A stretch of DNA of 64,000 bases, taken from contig NZ_JAWLJU010000001.1 in NCBI RefSeq assembly GCF_037120705.1, positions 748,892 to 812,891 on the forward strand, read 5' to 3'. The stretch is from Pseudoalteromonas sp. UG3-2 (lineage in GTDB: Bacteria; Pseudomonadota; Gammaproteobacteria; Enterobacterales; Alteromonadaceae). The number at the start of each line of letters is the position of its first letter. Position 1 is the stretch's first letter. The translations under genes and the position numbers were made by a program. The notes beneath the pieces were generated by a model, which saw only the letters and a program-made list of their open reading frames with translations, ran no database searches and was not told the origin of the DNA. Positions 32,406 through 42,342 of this stretch are shown piece after piece.

Positions 32406-34301
32406 ATGAAACAACTTCTTTTATTAATGGCTCTACTATTTAGCCAAATTAACTACGCCAAGCTGCCTGTAGAAAGTTACGCTCAGTTGCCCGATATCAG
32501 CAAAGTGAATTTGTCACCTAATGGCAATGCCGTGGCTTTTCTAAAAAATTACGATGGTAACTTGGTGCTCACGGTCTTGGACTTAACCACCAATAAGTCG
32601 CGCATGCTGCTCAAAGCCGACAATAAAACGGTGACCTTATCTTGGTATAACTGGGCCAACGATGAGATTTTGTTGATTGGTGCCAACTATACTAACCGCC
32701 ACCGCACTGTAAAGTATTCCACATCGAGGTTATTTAAATTCGATTTAAGCGATCCCGATAATGACTTAGAGCGCCTTAATACACCAAAAAGGCATGATAA
32801 AGACGCGCAGTTCCAAGCCAGCCTTATCAGCTTACTACCAGAAAAGCCTAATAAGGTGTTAGTGCAAACGGCGTTTGATGTCGATAATAAGCCCACGGTA
32901 TACGAGCTGGATATCAATAAAAACCGCCGTAAACGAATTGCGCGAGCAAACAGCAAGGTACAATATTGGCTCGCCGACCGTCAGGGTAATGTCCGCCTTG
33001 GCTATGGTATTGATGAGCTGCACGCCAGTTACTACCTCTATGATGACGATAGTAATAAGCTCACTGAACTATATACATTTCAGGCCCGCGGCCCAGAGGC
33101 CATCAGAATTTTAGGGTTTGATAAAGACCCCAATATTGTCTACCTCACTGCCCTTCACAATGGCAAACAGGCCTTGTTTAAAGCCGATATTACTCAAAAG
33201 CCCATGCTGCCTGAGTTGATATTCTCTGATCCGGATTATGATTTCGATGGCCGCATTCATTACTCTGCAAAGGATGGTCGCGCCATAGGCTTTAGCCACT
33301 CAAACTTAGATAATTCCAGAGTATATTGGGATGAAGATCATCAACTACTGCAGCGCTCTTTAAAAGCGGCACTGCCAGAGTATGATGTGGTGGTAATTGA
33401 TATGAGCCGAGATGGCAAAAAGTATATCGCTTACGGCAATTCTGATGCTGACTCAGGTACTTACTTGCTCGGAGACCGTGAAAATAAATCATTAGTCGGT
33501 TTTGGCCGCCTATACCCTGACATCATCGGTGAAAAACTGTTAGGTAAAACCAAACTCAATTTCCAAGCGCGTGACGGTCTTGAAATTGAAGCCTATTTAA
33601 CACTACCAAGCGATTTTAATGCCGCCTCCCCAGCTATTATTCTTCCCCATGGTGGCCCTCATGCCAGAGATTACAGTGGCTTTGACTATTGGTCAGAGCT
33701 CTTTGCCAGCCGTGGCTATGTAGTTTTGCAGCCTAATTTTCGCGGCTCTTTTGGCTATGGCTTTGATTTTCTTCGTGAAGGTGAAAGGGGTTGGGGAGGT
33801 AAAATGCAAGACGATTTACAAGATGCGGCAACCTACCTAATTAAAAATGACTATGCCTTAGCAGATAAAATCTGTATTGCTGGCGGCAGTTATGGTGGCT
33901 ATGCGGCGTTAATGGCCGTGGTTAAACACCCAGAAACCTTTCAATGTGCAGCCAGCTTTGCCGGCGTCACTGACCTAGAAGACATTGTTCAGCGTGCTCG
34001 CTATTTTACCAATAAAGAGCTTATTCGTGATCAATTTGGTCAGGACTACGATAAACTAGAGCAGCAATCTCCGGTTAACTTTGCTAAAAACATAACCCGC
34101 CCTGTGCTGTTAGTGCATGGCGACGATGATAAGATAGTTGATGTTTCCCACAGTCGCAAAATGGCCGATGAGCTTGAAGATCACGACAAGCCTGTGACTT
34201 ATATCGAACTGGAAGACGGTAATCACCATCTGAGTTATCAAGGTCATCGCATTGAAACCATGGAAGCGTTTTTAGCATTTTTTGAAAAGCACCTGATGTG
34301 A
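32406..34301 (+). CDS. Secreted S9-family prolyl oligopeptidase-like serine peptidase
   Basis: 631 residues with signal peptide (LLLLMALLFSQINYA). N-terminal seven-bladed propeller-like region (about 25-370), then an alpha/beta hydrolase domain: PHGGPHARD, nucleophile Ser in AGGSYGGYAAL, Asp in LVHGDDDKIVDV, His in EDGNHHLS. Acts on short peptides as a dipeptidyl or acylaminoacyl peptidase in the periplasm, usual in protein-degrading marine bacteria. Monocistronic, with an inverted repeat after the stop. Confidence 0.9.
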   Translation: MKQLLLLMALLFSQINYAKLPVESYAQLPDISKVNLSPNGNAVAFLKNYDGNLVLTVLDLTTNKSRMLLKADNKTVTLSWYNWANDEILLIGANYTNRHRTVKYSTSRLFKFDLSDPDNDLERLNTPKRHDKDAQFQASLISLLPEKPNKVLVQTAFDVDNKPTVYELDINKNRRKRIARANSKVQYWLADRQGNVRLGYGIDELHASYYLYDDDSNKLTELYTFQARGPEAIRILGFDKDPNIVYLTALHNGKQALFKADITQKPMLPELIFSDPDYDFDGRIHYSAKDGRAIGFSHSNLDNSRVYWDEDHQLLQRSLKAALPEYDVVVIDMSRDGKKYIAYGNSDADSGTYLLGDRENKSLVGFGRLYPDIIGEKLLGKTKLNFQARDGLEIEAYLTLPSDFNAASPAIILPHGGPHARDYSGFDYWSELFASRGYVVLQPNFRGSFGYGFDFLREGERGWGGKMQDDLQDAATYLIKNDYALADKICIAGGSYGGYAALMAVVKHPETFQCAASFAGVTDLEDIVQRARYFTNKELIRDQFGQDYDKLEQQSPVNFAKNITRPVLLVHGDDDKIVDVSHSRKMADELEDHDKPVTYIELEDGNHHLSYQGHRIETMEAFLAFFEKHLM

Positions 34302-34308
34302 TCAACTT

Positions 34309-34339
34309 GCCAACGGCTATAGTTAATAAAGCCGTTGGC
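34309..34339 (+). terminator. Hairpin after the S9 peptidase gene
   Basis: GCCAACGGCT / AGCCGTTGGC ten-base stem with an 11-base A/T-rich loop, eight bases after the stop; no T-run. Confidence 0.5.
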
Positions 34340-34401
34340 GTCACTATCATGTAAAACTCAGCGGCTAAAGTGAGCGCTATATTATAAAAAGCTGGTCTTC
34401 T

Positions 34402-35334
34402 ATGTTTATGGTGTTGTTGTTCTCTTTGTTGGGGCTTAGTTTTGCTACTCAGGCGCAGTCGTTTAGCTTTCTGGCTTATGGTGACATGCCCTATTTTGCT
34501 GCTGATAGCGCCTTACTGCAACAAGGTGGTAAATTACAGCAAGCAGCCAGCAACACAGAGCATCAATTTGTGGTGCACGTTGGCGACCTTTAAGCGGGAT
34601 CAGACCCCTGCACTAACGCTCTTTTACAACGCAATTACCGCTTGATTTCATCCTTAACCAAGCGGCCATTTATTTATACCCCTGGCGATAACGACTGGAC
34701 TGACTGTGACCGCAAAAAACTGACTCCTCGCTATGACGAGTTAGAGCGCTTAGCTTATGTGCGCCAAAGCTTTGCCAGTAAACCTGTCGCGCTTAGCGAC
34801 TTTGCCAGACAAGCTGAGCAGCCCGAGAATCAACGTTGGCTAGAGGGTAATACGTTATTTTTAACGCTACATATTACGGGTACCAATAACGGCCGCCGTC
34901 AAATACTACTTTCTGATAAGCAAACGGCACTGTCTGCTGCAACAGTTCGCGATCACAACAACCTAACTTGGTTAAGCCAAAACCTAAACGGCAAGTTCCA
35001 GGCAGCAGTGATATTTTTTCAAGCCGATATTTACCAACAAAGCAAACACACTAGTGCTTGCACTGCCAACACCGCAAGTCAGTGCGACGGCTTTAAACAG
35101 TATCGTAAGCAGTTTTCCAGCCTCGCCGAGCAATCAGATTTTCCCATATTATTGGTCCATGGCGATACTGGGCCTTATTGCGTTAACTCACCAAGTAACA
35201 ACCTATGGCGGTTAAATGCCCCTGGTGACTATCAGCATCTTGATATTGCCAAAATTACTGTGGACGTTACGGCTAACCAGCCATTTGCCATTGAAGGGTT
35301 ACTAGCCAAACAGCCACCAGAGGTTTGCCAATAG
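34402..35334 (+). pseudogene. Secreted metallophosphoesterase interrupted by one in-frame ochre codon
   Basis: A signal peptide (MFMVLLFSLLGLSFATQAQ) leads to FSFLAYGDMPYF and VVHVGDL, metal-site motifs of calcineurin-like phosphoesterases. Codon 64 is TAA (34591-34593). The same frame then continues without shift as AGSDPCTNALLQRNYRLISS, TPGDNDWTDC and LLVHGDTGPYC to 35334. Related proteins have a lysine at this place, so a single A-to-T change of AAA would explain it. The rest of the 310-codon frame is intact, which points to a recent mutation. As it stands only a 63-residue fragment would be made. Confidence 0.8.
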
Positions 35335-35466
35335 CGCTATATTGTTAGGGTGATAGCAAGGTGGTTTTGCTGACGAGTATGAATCACATTTCGTTGTGTT
35401 TTAAATCATGGTTTTGCCCTATTGGCCACACGCTATTGCTGTGGCCAATTTGCATACAGCAACAAT

Positions 35467-37179
35467 TTAATTGTTTGCCATCAGCTCACGGCTAACATTA
35501 TGACTGTCGAACTGCTCACTGGTAACGGTATCAACAAAGTGCCACTGACTATCCACTTTTTCTCGAGTAAAGTTCAGGGTTAAGTATCCGCGCTGATGGA
35601 TATTGGCGTAATCTAGATCATCCACCAACAATTTCAGAGCCTCAGCAAATTGCATTGCTTGCTCATCAGGTAGGCCTAAGTATGACTCAAGACCAGGTGA
35701 GCTTACAGAGGCAGTGGCGTATTCATGGCCGCATACTTCACCGTTGACGCTGCACAACTTACCCGACCAAGCATTGTGGGTATCACCGGCCACTACTACG
35801 AGGTTTTTATTCATTGCTTTTGCCGTTTGCAAAATCACTTCGCGCTCCACTGGGTAGCCATCCCACGCATCGAGGTTATAAGGTGCAGTCATGGTAACCC
35901 GCGCCTTTTCTTGCTCGGTTAAGGTTTCATCCGCTGCTTGCATTCGCGCTTTAATGTGCGCCAGTTCCGCCACTTGTGTAGACATTTCTGCATTTGGTGC
36001 AGCAAGAGTTTGTAGTAGCTCTGCCGGAATATTCATCTTGGTCATTAGCACTTGCTGACCAAGTACCTGCCACTTGGCATTAGACGTTTTAATGTTATCT
36101 GTAAGCCAAGTTAACTGCTTAACACCAAGCAATTGTTGCGATGGCGCGGTTAAATCAGCTTGAAAGCGGTTGAAGTCAAGCATGCCCGACACCGGATCCA
36201 TGTAATCTTGGTAATCCAGTGGTTTTGCTCGGCTCTCATTGCGAGTGTCCAACATATACAAAGACAGCAAATCACCAAACTCAAACTTACGATATAGACT
36301 CTCGAGCTTGTCTTTTACCAGCGGTCGAATGGGCATCCACTCGTAATATGCTTGCAGCGCTGCAAGCTTCCTTTGACTAAAGTCGCCTTCACCTTGGTTA
36401 TGGTTCTCAGCGCCATCAACATAGCTGTCATTGCATATTTCGTGGTCATCCCATACGGCGATAAATGGCGTATTGGCATGTAAGGCTTGTAGCCCAAGGT
36501 CGGTGCGATACTTAGCGTAACGTTTGCGATAATCTTCTAGGGTAATGGTTTCTTGGTTATTGTCTGGGTCTAGTTCTCTGCCCAAAGCAGTGGCTTGCTC
36601 TGTGGCATAGCCGCCCATACCATACTCGTAAATGTAATCGCCTAAATGCAGTACCGCATCTAAGTCGCTGCGTTTAGCCGCCTCGGCATAGACATGAAAA
36701 TGCCCAGCAGGATAGTTAGCACAAGACATAACCGCCAATTTAACTTGTGTTACGTCATTGGCTGGTAGTGTTTTGCAGCGACCAATACTGGAGTGAGTGT
36801 CTTTGGTGACAAAACGATAATAATACTGACTATTTGGGCTAAGGCCACTTAAATCCACTTTGGCGGTGTAGTCATTTTTAGCCAACGCCGACACGGTTTG
36901 ACTTTGCAAGAGCACACCAAAGTCCTCACTATCAGACACCTGTAAAGTCAGATCAACACTGGCTGGACTGCCTTGTGGGGTTACCCGGGTCCACAAAATA
37001 ACGCTGTCTTGCAGTGGATCGCCACTGGCCACGCCATGGTTAAACGCCACAGCAAAGTCATTTTCTGCGACACTTTCTCCACTGCTACTACCACAACCTA
37101 CGATGGAGACAGAAATAGTAGCGGCTCCCAACCCCATAATAGAACGTTTTATAAACTCGCGACGAGAGATAGATGACAT
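35467..37179 (-). CDS. phoD: PhoD-like alkaline phosphatase/phosphodiesterase, Tat-exported, possible lipoprotein
   Basis: 570 residues from the ATG with AAGGAAT eight bases upstream. Twin-arginine signal SRREFIKRS followed by a hydrophobic region ending IVGC, so it may be a Tat-dependent lipoprotein. PhoD marks: GVASGDP, VILWTRVTP, LHLGDYIYEYG, WDDHEICND and VVAGDTHNAW with the Ca/Fe-site residues. Releases phosphate from phosphomonoesters and diesters outside the cytoplasm. Two phosphoesterases (this and the broken one) converge here, with the NPP enzyme elsewhere in the window. Confidence 0.9.
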   Translation of the reverse strand: MSSISRREFIKRSIMGLGAATISVSIVGCGSSSGESVAENDFAVAFNHGVASGDPLQDSVILWTRVTPQGSPASVDLTLQVSDSEDFGVLLQSQTVSALAKNDYTAKVDLSGLSPNSQYYYRFVTKDTHSSIGRCKTLPANDVTQVKLAVMSCANYPAGHFHVYAEAAKRSDLDAVLHLGDYIYEYGMGGYATEQATALGRELDPDNNQETITLEDYRKRYAKYRTDLGLQALHANTPFIAVWDDHEICNDSYVDGAENHNQGEGDFSQRKLAALQAYYEWMPIRPLVKDKLESLYRKFEFGDLLSLYMLDTRNESRAKPLDYQDYMDPVSGMLDFNRFQADLTAPSQQLLGVKQLTWLTDNIKTSNAKWQVLGQQVLMTKMNIPAELLQTLAAPNAEMSTQVAELAHIKARMQAADETLTEQEKARVTMTAPYNLDAWDGYPVEREVILQTAKAMNKNLVVVAGDTHNAWSGKLCSVNGEVCGHEYATASVSSPGLESYLGLPDEQAMQFAEALKLLVDDLDYANIHQRGYLTLNFTREKVDSQWHFVDTVTSEQFDSHNVSRELMANN

Positions 37180-37321
37180 TTTCTTATTCCTTAACGACAA
37201 CATGCGCCCTCTTAGACGCATCTTAATTACTGCTTTAAGGAATTAGATTAGTGAGGGATTATGACAGCAATACTACTGGTCTAATCACTGTAATATAAAA
37301 ATAACACAACTGTCACCTGCG

Positions 37322-38233
37322 CTATTGGCAGTCTGGATTAACTCGGTTTTTACCTTCTGCTTTTGCTCTTTGTAAACGGCTATCGGCACTATTAAGAATG
37401 TCTTCAATAGTTAAACCATCCACGCCCACTTCTGCCACACCAAAAGATGCCGTAATATCAACTTCCTGACCAACAATTGCCGCAAAAGGAGTCCGCCCTA
37501 TGAGCTTACGCTCTCGCTCTGCCACAAACACAGCCCCTTCAAGATTGGTATTGGGTAAAATCAGCGCAAACTCATCGCCACTGAGTCTGGCAATAAGATC
37601 CGTATCACGTAGCTTGTCGGTCAACATCGCAGCGCAGTTCGCCAGCACTAAGTCAGCGATTTCATGGCCAAAATCGTTATTTAGGTTACGAAAATTATCT
37701 AGCCCCATTAACACCACACTGGCAGACTCTTTGTAACGGTCATATAAGCGTATTTGCTGTTGTAGCTTTTCACTGAATAAGCGGCGATTACCCACCCCCG
37801 TTAATGGATCGGTTTGGGTGATAAATTCGACTTCTTTAGTGAGGTGAGCAATTTCACTCTTAAGAGAGTTAAGTTCGGTAATGTTTTTGCCACACACAAG
37901 GAACTCCCCGGTAGAAAGCTGAACCGCGTTGAGTTTGAAAAACTGCTCTTCTAATGAATCTATTACAAAAGAATCCACATTCCCTGAGTGCTCCACTACC
38001 CCTAACAGCCATTGTGAAAGCTCTTCTGGGTCTAGCCTGTCACCGTTGTAATCCTCTACAAAAAGCGAGTTAACGGTTTTACCCACTACTTCAGCTTTAC
38101 TCTCTCCCAAAATGCTTGCCATAGCGTCATTACAAAAAGTGAAAGTGGCTTTGGCGTCTAAAATAGCAATGGCATTTGAGGTTTTTTCAATGACCTCAAG
38201 CAATAAAGCGGTGTTGGGGCTGGTTTGCGTCAT
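37322..38233 (-). CDS. PAS-GGDEF diguanylate cyclase
   Basis: 303 residues from the ATG at 38231-38233; an in-frame start seven codons earlier is less likely. N-terminal PAS (about 12-120, AILDAKATFTFCNDAM), coiled linker and GGDEF domain with active motif RLSGDEF, metal segment GLDNFRNLNNDFGHE and inhibitory RDTD five residues before SGDEF. First Gly of GGDEF is Ser, a change tolerated in active enzymes. Cytoplasmic. Monocistronic. Confidence 0.85.
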   Translation of the reverse strand: MTQTSPNTALLLEVIEKTSNAIAILDAKATFTFCNDAMASILGESKAEVVGKTVNSLFVEDYNGDRLDPEELSQWLLGVVEHSGNVDSFVIDSLEEQFFKLNAVQLSTGEFLVCGKNITELNSLKSEIAHLTKEVEFITQTDPLTGVGNRRLFSEKLQQQIRLYDRYKESASVVLMGLDNFRNLNNDFGHEIADLVLANCAAMLTDKLRDTDLIARLSGDEFALILPNTNLEGAVFVAERERKLIGRTPFAAIVGQEVDITASFGVAEVGVDGLTIEDILNSADSRLQRAKAEGKNRVNPDCQ

Positions 38234-38406
38234 ACTTCTAAGCACCTTTGGCAAAAATAGTTACCCTTCATTTATAGGGTAATTTATTAAAAAATAACAC
38301 TTCTTTTTGTAAAAAGTCTGCTTAAGTATAACCCATGTTATTCACCTAGGCTTCAGGCAATGAGGTTAAATTTAACCATATTATTGAGCTTAATTTAGAG
38401 GGGCCT

Positions 38407-38739
38407 ATGTTGCACACCGTTAAATTGCTGACGTTATTCTTGTTACTCTCGTTGTCTGCCTGTAGCGAATTGCAACCGTCTGCTACTGACAATGCAGGCT
38501 CAACGCAACATTACCTATGTGATAAAAACAAAACCCTGACGGTGACTCACAACTCAGCGGAAGAGATAACCCTTGGATACCTTAACCAAGCTCACCGTTT
38601 AACTTTGATGACAGCTGCAAGTGGCGAAAAGTATCAAAATGAGCAATATATCTGGTGGGCCAAAGGACAAAAAGGATTACTTCTGTTGCAACAACCAAAC
38701 CAAACTGATCGTATCGAGCTTAGGTGCAAAAGAGCTTAA
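38407..38739 (+). CDS. MliC-like lysozyme-inhibitor lipoprotein
   Basis: 110 residues. Signal peptide with lipobox LSAC, mature protein beginning at Cys19. HYLCDKNKTLTVTHNS, SGEKYQNEQYIWWAKG and a final cysteine fit the MliC/PliC family, in which SGxxY is the loop that enters the lysozyme active site. Protects peptidoglycan from C-type lysozyme at the outer membrane or periplasm. Divergent from the PAS-GGDEF gene. Confidence 0.8.
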   Translation: MLHTVKLLTLFLLLSLSACSELQPSATDNAGSTQHYLCDKNKTLTVTHNSAEEITLGYLNQAHRLTLMTAASGEKYQNEQYIWWAKGQKGLLLLQQPNQTDRIELRCKRA

Positions 38740-38759
38740 CAGAGTCACCCATGAATGGG

Positions 38760-39200
38760 TTAAATAGCTTTTTGTTGTAACTGTTGAAGATGAGCAGCAA
38801 TGAATTGACAGGCAGAATCAACGTCTTCAAATAGGACAGACTCTAATGGCCCATCAAACCCTAACTCCGCGCGCATTTTTTCAATTTGCCGCTTAGCAAT
38901 AGGGTTGCCTAAAATGTAAGCCCCACAAGCGCAGCCACGCTCAATACAAAAGCGCGCAATGTCTAAAAACTGTTGGTAGGCGTCAGGCGTAGCTGCAATG
39001 GCACCTTTAGAGTGGCTGATGTAACCCCAATATTGTCCTTCAACTTGGTCAAGACAATGTTCTAAAGCTCGGCGAAAATAGCTAGTCATAGAAGCATTAA
39101 TATTGCCCTCGAAACTTGCGATAACAATATTTCCCCTTACTTCTAATGCGACCTTGCCAAAGTTACTCTGGTAACTGTACTTGCTCATATCACCACTCAT
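38760..39200 (-). CDS. STAS-like conserved protein, unknown role
   Basis: 146 residues. The opening pattern KVALEVRGNIVIASFEGNINASMTSYFRRAL and the central WGYISHSKGAIAATPDAYQQFL resemble small STAS/anti-sigma-antagonist-like proteins of marine gammaproteobacteria, sometimes found near two-component genes. No phosphorylatable serine context is certain. An ATG four codons later is an alternative start. Monocistronic. Confidence 0.55.
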   Translation of the reverse strand: MSGDMSKYSYQSNFGKVALEVRGNIVIASFEGNINASMTSYFRRALEHCLDQVEGQYWGYISHSKGAIAATPDAYQQFLDIARFCIERGCACGAYILGNPIAKRQIEKMRAELGFDGPLESVLFEDVDSACQFIAAHLQQLQQKAI

Positions 39201-39370
39201 GCTTTTGTGTTGCGTTATTATAACGCAATCTCACCTAGTGATGGCAAGTTATGTTATTTATATCGAAATAAATAAAACAGCATATCCTGCTACTGTGTGC
39301 GAATAAAGTAAGCTCATACCTTACTGTGCATTTTAGGGATGGGAGTTCAATCAAGAGTTGCCGAGAAAAC

Positions 39371-39396
39371 AAAAAGCCCCTTCAGGGGCTTTTTTT
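39371..39396. terminator. Terminator after HU gene
   Basis: AAAAAGCCCC-TTCA-GGGGCTTTTTTT, ideal rho-independent hairpin 28 bases after the hup stop on the minus strand, symmetric tails. Confidence 0.9.
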
Positions 39397-39423
39397 AAAT
39401 AGAGTAACTAATACTAAAAGTAA

Positions 39424-39696
39424 TTAGTTTACAGTGTCTTTTAGCCCTTTGCCGGCTTTGAACGTAGGGATGTTCGCCGCTGGAATTTGGATTTCAGCAC
39501 CTGTTTGAGGGTTGCGACCAGTACGTGCAGAGCGCTCTTTAACAGAGAAAGTACCAAAACCAACTAAAGCAACTGAACCGCCGTCTTTAAGCGTGTTTGT
39601 TACTGCGCCAGTGAATGCTTCTAAAGCGCGAGATGCCGCTGCTTTTGAAATTTCTGCGTCTGCCGCCATCTTTTCAACTAGTTGAGCTTTATTCAT
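39424..39696 (-). CDS. hupB: DNA-binding protein HU (HU-beta-like)
   Basis: 90 residues, exactly the family length. Helical dimerisation part, then [24 protein letters not shown], the beta-arm base with the conserved proline-containing arm (IPAANIPTF) and C-terminal KGLKDTVN. The [13 protein letters not shown] and VALVGFGTF phrases are nearer to E. coli HupB than HupA. Abundant nucleoid protein. Not preceded by lon as in E. coli. Confidence 0.93.
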   Translation of the reverse strand: MNKAQLVEKMAADAEISKAAASRALEAFTGAVTNTLKDGGSVALVGFGTFSVKERSARTGRNPQTGAEIQIPAANIPTFKAGKGLKDTVN

Positions 39697-39847
39697 TATT
39701 AGATTCCTATAACTTTATAATTTGCCTAAGCAAAACCTATGTTTAAGCATTTTGCGTTGTAGTGCAACCCCCAAAACGCGAAATTAGACGAAATATTTAT
39801 TATTTTCGTTCGATACGCCCCGTTGTTTGTGGGTTTGTAATTAAAAG

Positions 39848-40375
39848 CTACCAATTTGCATTGGCCTGTGCAAGCTTTGTACCCTTTAACGCTTCATTGA
39901 TTTTAACAATCAATAAGAAGCCTACACTCCATATGGCGCCAAAACTGAGCCAAAATTGCCACCAAGGCAATTGCAACTCAATTACGCCCACTTGAGCAGC
40001 CGCCAAATAACTCGGTGGTGCGCAAAACCAAAAAATAATAAACAACAGTAATGGTTTTAGGCTCAATAACCGCGATAACGCTTGGTTTATGGTTAAGACC
40101 AAGGCCAACCACAATACGACCAACCACAAGGGGATGATATTCGTGTCTTGATAATTGTAGAGACCAGCTTGTATGGCTAAATACTCAGCGGCTATACCCA
40201 CAGCAGCGCCAATGATTGCCAATATCAGGTTTAAGCGCTTGTGGCTGTGGCCAGCCAACATCAAAGCGCAGCCGAGTAACATCCAAGGCAACGCTTGATA
40301 TTGATAAAAAAACGCTAAAAACCAAACGCTTTGAAAAACGATGGCATTAGTAATCCAGTGTTTTAATACAATCAC
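39848..40375 (-). CDS. DUF2878 membrane protein, last gene of the photo-oxidative operon
   Basis: 175 residues from a GTG (40373-40375) with AAGG upstream; the longer frame to 40588 only overlaps the cfa gene out of frame. About six TM helices; the phrases HWITNAIVFQSVWFLAFFYQ and GCALMLAGHSHK identify DUF2878. It overlaps the end of the cfa-like gene by 29 bases. Family members often accompany cfa/DUF1365 genes, so a role in membrane-lipid adaptation is plausible; function unknown. Confidence 0.75.
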   Translation of the reverse strand: MIVLKHWITNAIVFQSVWFLAFFYQYQALPWMLLGCALMLAGHSHKRLNLILAIIGAAVGIAAEYLAIQAGLYNYQDTNIIPLWLVVLWLALVLTINQALSRLLSLKPLLLFIIFWFCAPPSYLAAAQVGVIELQLPWWQFWLSFGAIWSVGFLLIVKINEALKGTKLAQANANW

Positions 40376-41609
40376 GAGATTGATACCTTGGTTTGCGAGC
40401 AACGAGGTGCACAGCACTGGTCGCTCTGCGTTTGAACGCCCCTTCGCAATAACACAAATAAAATTGCCACAAACGATAGAATTGCTCGTCAAAACGTTTT
40501 GAATCCAGGCTTGGCCAAGCTTGCTCAAATCGTACACGCCAATCGTACAAGGTACGGGCATAATGTAGGCCAATGTCATGCAGCTCATGCACTACCATAT
40601 CGGTTGAGCGCAAAATCTGTTGTGTCATTTCAGACACCGAGGGCAAACACCCGCCTGGGAAAATATACTGTTGAATAAAGTCAGATTGCTTTAAATAATG
40701 CGTGTAACGCTGGCAAGCAATGGTAATGGCCTGTATCAACATGGCACCATCTGGTTTAAGCAGCTCACTGCACTTTGTAAAAAAACCTGGTAGATAGTCG
40801 TGCCCCACCGCTTCAATCATCTCTATCGACACTAGCTTGTCGTACTGCCCGGTAAGATCGCGATAATCTTCCTTGAGCAAGGTAATTTTATCTTGCAGTG
40901 ACTCTCGTTTAATAAGCTCAGCAACATGGGCGTGCTGCTCTTCAGAAATCGTCGTGGTGGTAACATGACAGCCATAGTGCTTGGCGGCATGAATCGCAAA
41001 AGCGCCCCAGCCGGTGCCTATCTCTACTACTTGGTCTTGTGCTTTTAAATCTAAGCGCTGACAAATGGCTTCCAGCTTAGTGAACTGAGCTTGCTCTAAA
41101 CTGGCGTCTTTACTTGGGTAAATGGCACTGGAGTAAAGCATTTCCTCGCTAAGGAAGGACTCATATAAGTCATTTCCTAAGTCGTAGTGGGCTGCAATAT
41201 TACGCTTAGAGCCTTGTTTGGAATTGCGGTTTTTAATATGTTTGAGTTTGTTAGCAATACCAGACAATATGGCAAACTTGTTTTCAAAGGCATCAAGCTG
41301 CGCTTGGTTTAGCACAAATATTTCAATTAAACCCGTTAAGTCACTGCAGCGCCAGTGTCCTAATATAAAGGATTCACCGGCTCCCACACTGCCGCCCAAA
41401 GCGAACAACTTATACATTTGTGGGTCAACCACGGTTATCTCAACACTCAATTCGCTGCCAATGTCACCAAACTGATGTTTTTCATTACCTTCGATTAAGA
41501 TAACCTCACCGGACTCGAGTGAGTTAAGGGCCGTAAAAACCAGCTTGCGATACAGTTTGTCAAACCAAGATAATGAATTCGATGATGTATATGTTGTGGT
41601 ATTTTCCAT
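40347..41609 (-). CDS. cfa: Cyclopropane-fatty-acyl-phospholipid synthase-like SAM methyltransferase
   Basis: 420 residues from an ATG six bases after GGAAGAG. SAM-binding motif VVEIGTGWGAFAIHAA, then TTTISEEQHAHV and SIEMIEAVGHDY typical of the CFA synthase family. It adds a methylene bridge or similar group to unsaturated acyl chains of phospholipids in place. Long form with an N-terminal lipid-binding domain. One base after DUF1365 in the operon. In Rhodobacter the RpoE/ChrR regulon also includes cfa, supporting a role against singlet oxygen. Confidence 0.88.
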   Translation of the reverse strand: MENTTTYTSSNSLSWFDKLYRKLVFTALNSLESGEVILIEGNEKHQFGDIGSELSVEITVVDPQMYKLFALGGSVGAGESFILGHWRCSDLTGLIEIFVLNQAQLDAFENKFAILSGIANKLKHIKNRNSKQGSKRNIAAHYDLGNDLYESFLSEEMLYSSAIYPSKDASLEQAQFTKLEAICQRLDLKAQDQVVEIGTGWGAFAIHAAKHYGCHVTTTTISEEQHAHVAELIKRESLQDKITLLKEDYRDLTGQYDKLVSIEMIEAVGHDYLPGFFTKCSELLKPDGAMLIQAITIACQRYTHYLKQSDFIQQYIFPGGCLPSVSEMTQQILRSTDMVVHELHDIGLHYARTLYDWRVRFEQAWPSLDSKRFDEQFYRLWQFYLCYCEGAFKRRATSAVHLVARKPRYQSRDCIKTLDY

Positions 41610-41610
41610 T

Positions 41611-42342
41611 TTAAACTCTTCCGGGATGTCCAACAAATGGGACTTTTTTTAGAAATAATTTCAGCGCCTGCCAATAAATACCTTTAGCAATGCTCCACGT
41701 CATTGCGGGAAATCGGCGCAATAACGCCGAGACATTGGCAGCACTTAACGCCTGCTGTTTCAGTGTCATGGTGGCATCAAAAAGCAACTCTTCACCACGA
41801 CGGTTTTCGATATGCACCAGCGCACTACTGCCAGGTGGACGCACTTTCCAGTGGTAATGCATATCTAAATTCATAAATGGTGATACGTGAAATACTTTTT
41901 TAAGGTTCACTTCTTTATTCAGTTCTACTAAGTAATAATGACGCTCGTTCCACGGTGTGTTGCTCACTTCAGCCACCATATGACTAAAATGTGCCTCGCC
42001 TGGTTGACGATAAAAGTAAAAGTTAACCGGGCTAAAATAGACGCCAAAACAGCGTAATTGCGCCATCATCATCACATTAGTATGCGGATCGAGCTCAAAA
42101 CCCAACTCTGCACTTTTTGCCAGAGCGCGACTATGTAGATCGCCATCGAGGTCTTTAATGTAATCAGACTGATTAAAAATGAGTGGTTTAATGCCCTCGG
42201 TACCGAGCCAAGGGGAAATGTCATTGAGCTTATCCAGTTCAGCTAAGTCAACCCACATCATGTACATGGGATAGCTAAACTGGTGAGAAGCATGGCTATA
42301 ACGCCGATGCCTCACTTTGCCAACGAGCAAGGCGCTGTTCAA
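41611..42342 (-). CDS. DUF1365 protein
   Basis: 243 residues; [20 protein letters not shown] opening, [14 protein letters not shown] and [19 protein letters not shown] identify DUF1365, nearly always encoded next to the cfa-like enzyme and an FAD oxidoreductase. Biochemical role unproven, perhaps in fatty acid modification. Its start overlaps the FAD gene stop by four bases. Confidence 0.88.
   Translation of the reverse strand: MNSALLVGKVRHRRYSHASHQFSYPMYMMWVDLAELDKLNDISPWLGTEGIKPLIFNQSDYIKDLDGDLHSRALAKSAELGFELDPHTNVMMMAQLRCFGVYFSPVNFYFYRQPGEAHFSHMVAEVSNTPWNERHYYLVELNKEVNLKKVFHVSPFMNLDMHYHWKVRPPGSSALVHIENRRGEELLFDATMTLKQQALSAANVSALLRRFPAMTWSIAKGIYWQALKLFLKKVPFVGHPGRV

Noticed and set aside
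34591..34593. TAA in the phosphoesterase as a recoded amino acid
   Set aside because: No known selenocysteine or pyrrolysine use of TAA; a nonsense mutation is simpler.
40376..40588. N-terminal extension of the DUF2878 protein
   Set aside because: It is a second frame of the cfa 3' end with no hydrophobic pattern; the GTG at 40375 begins the family domain.
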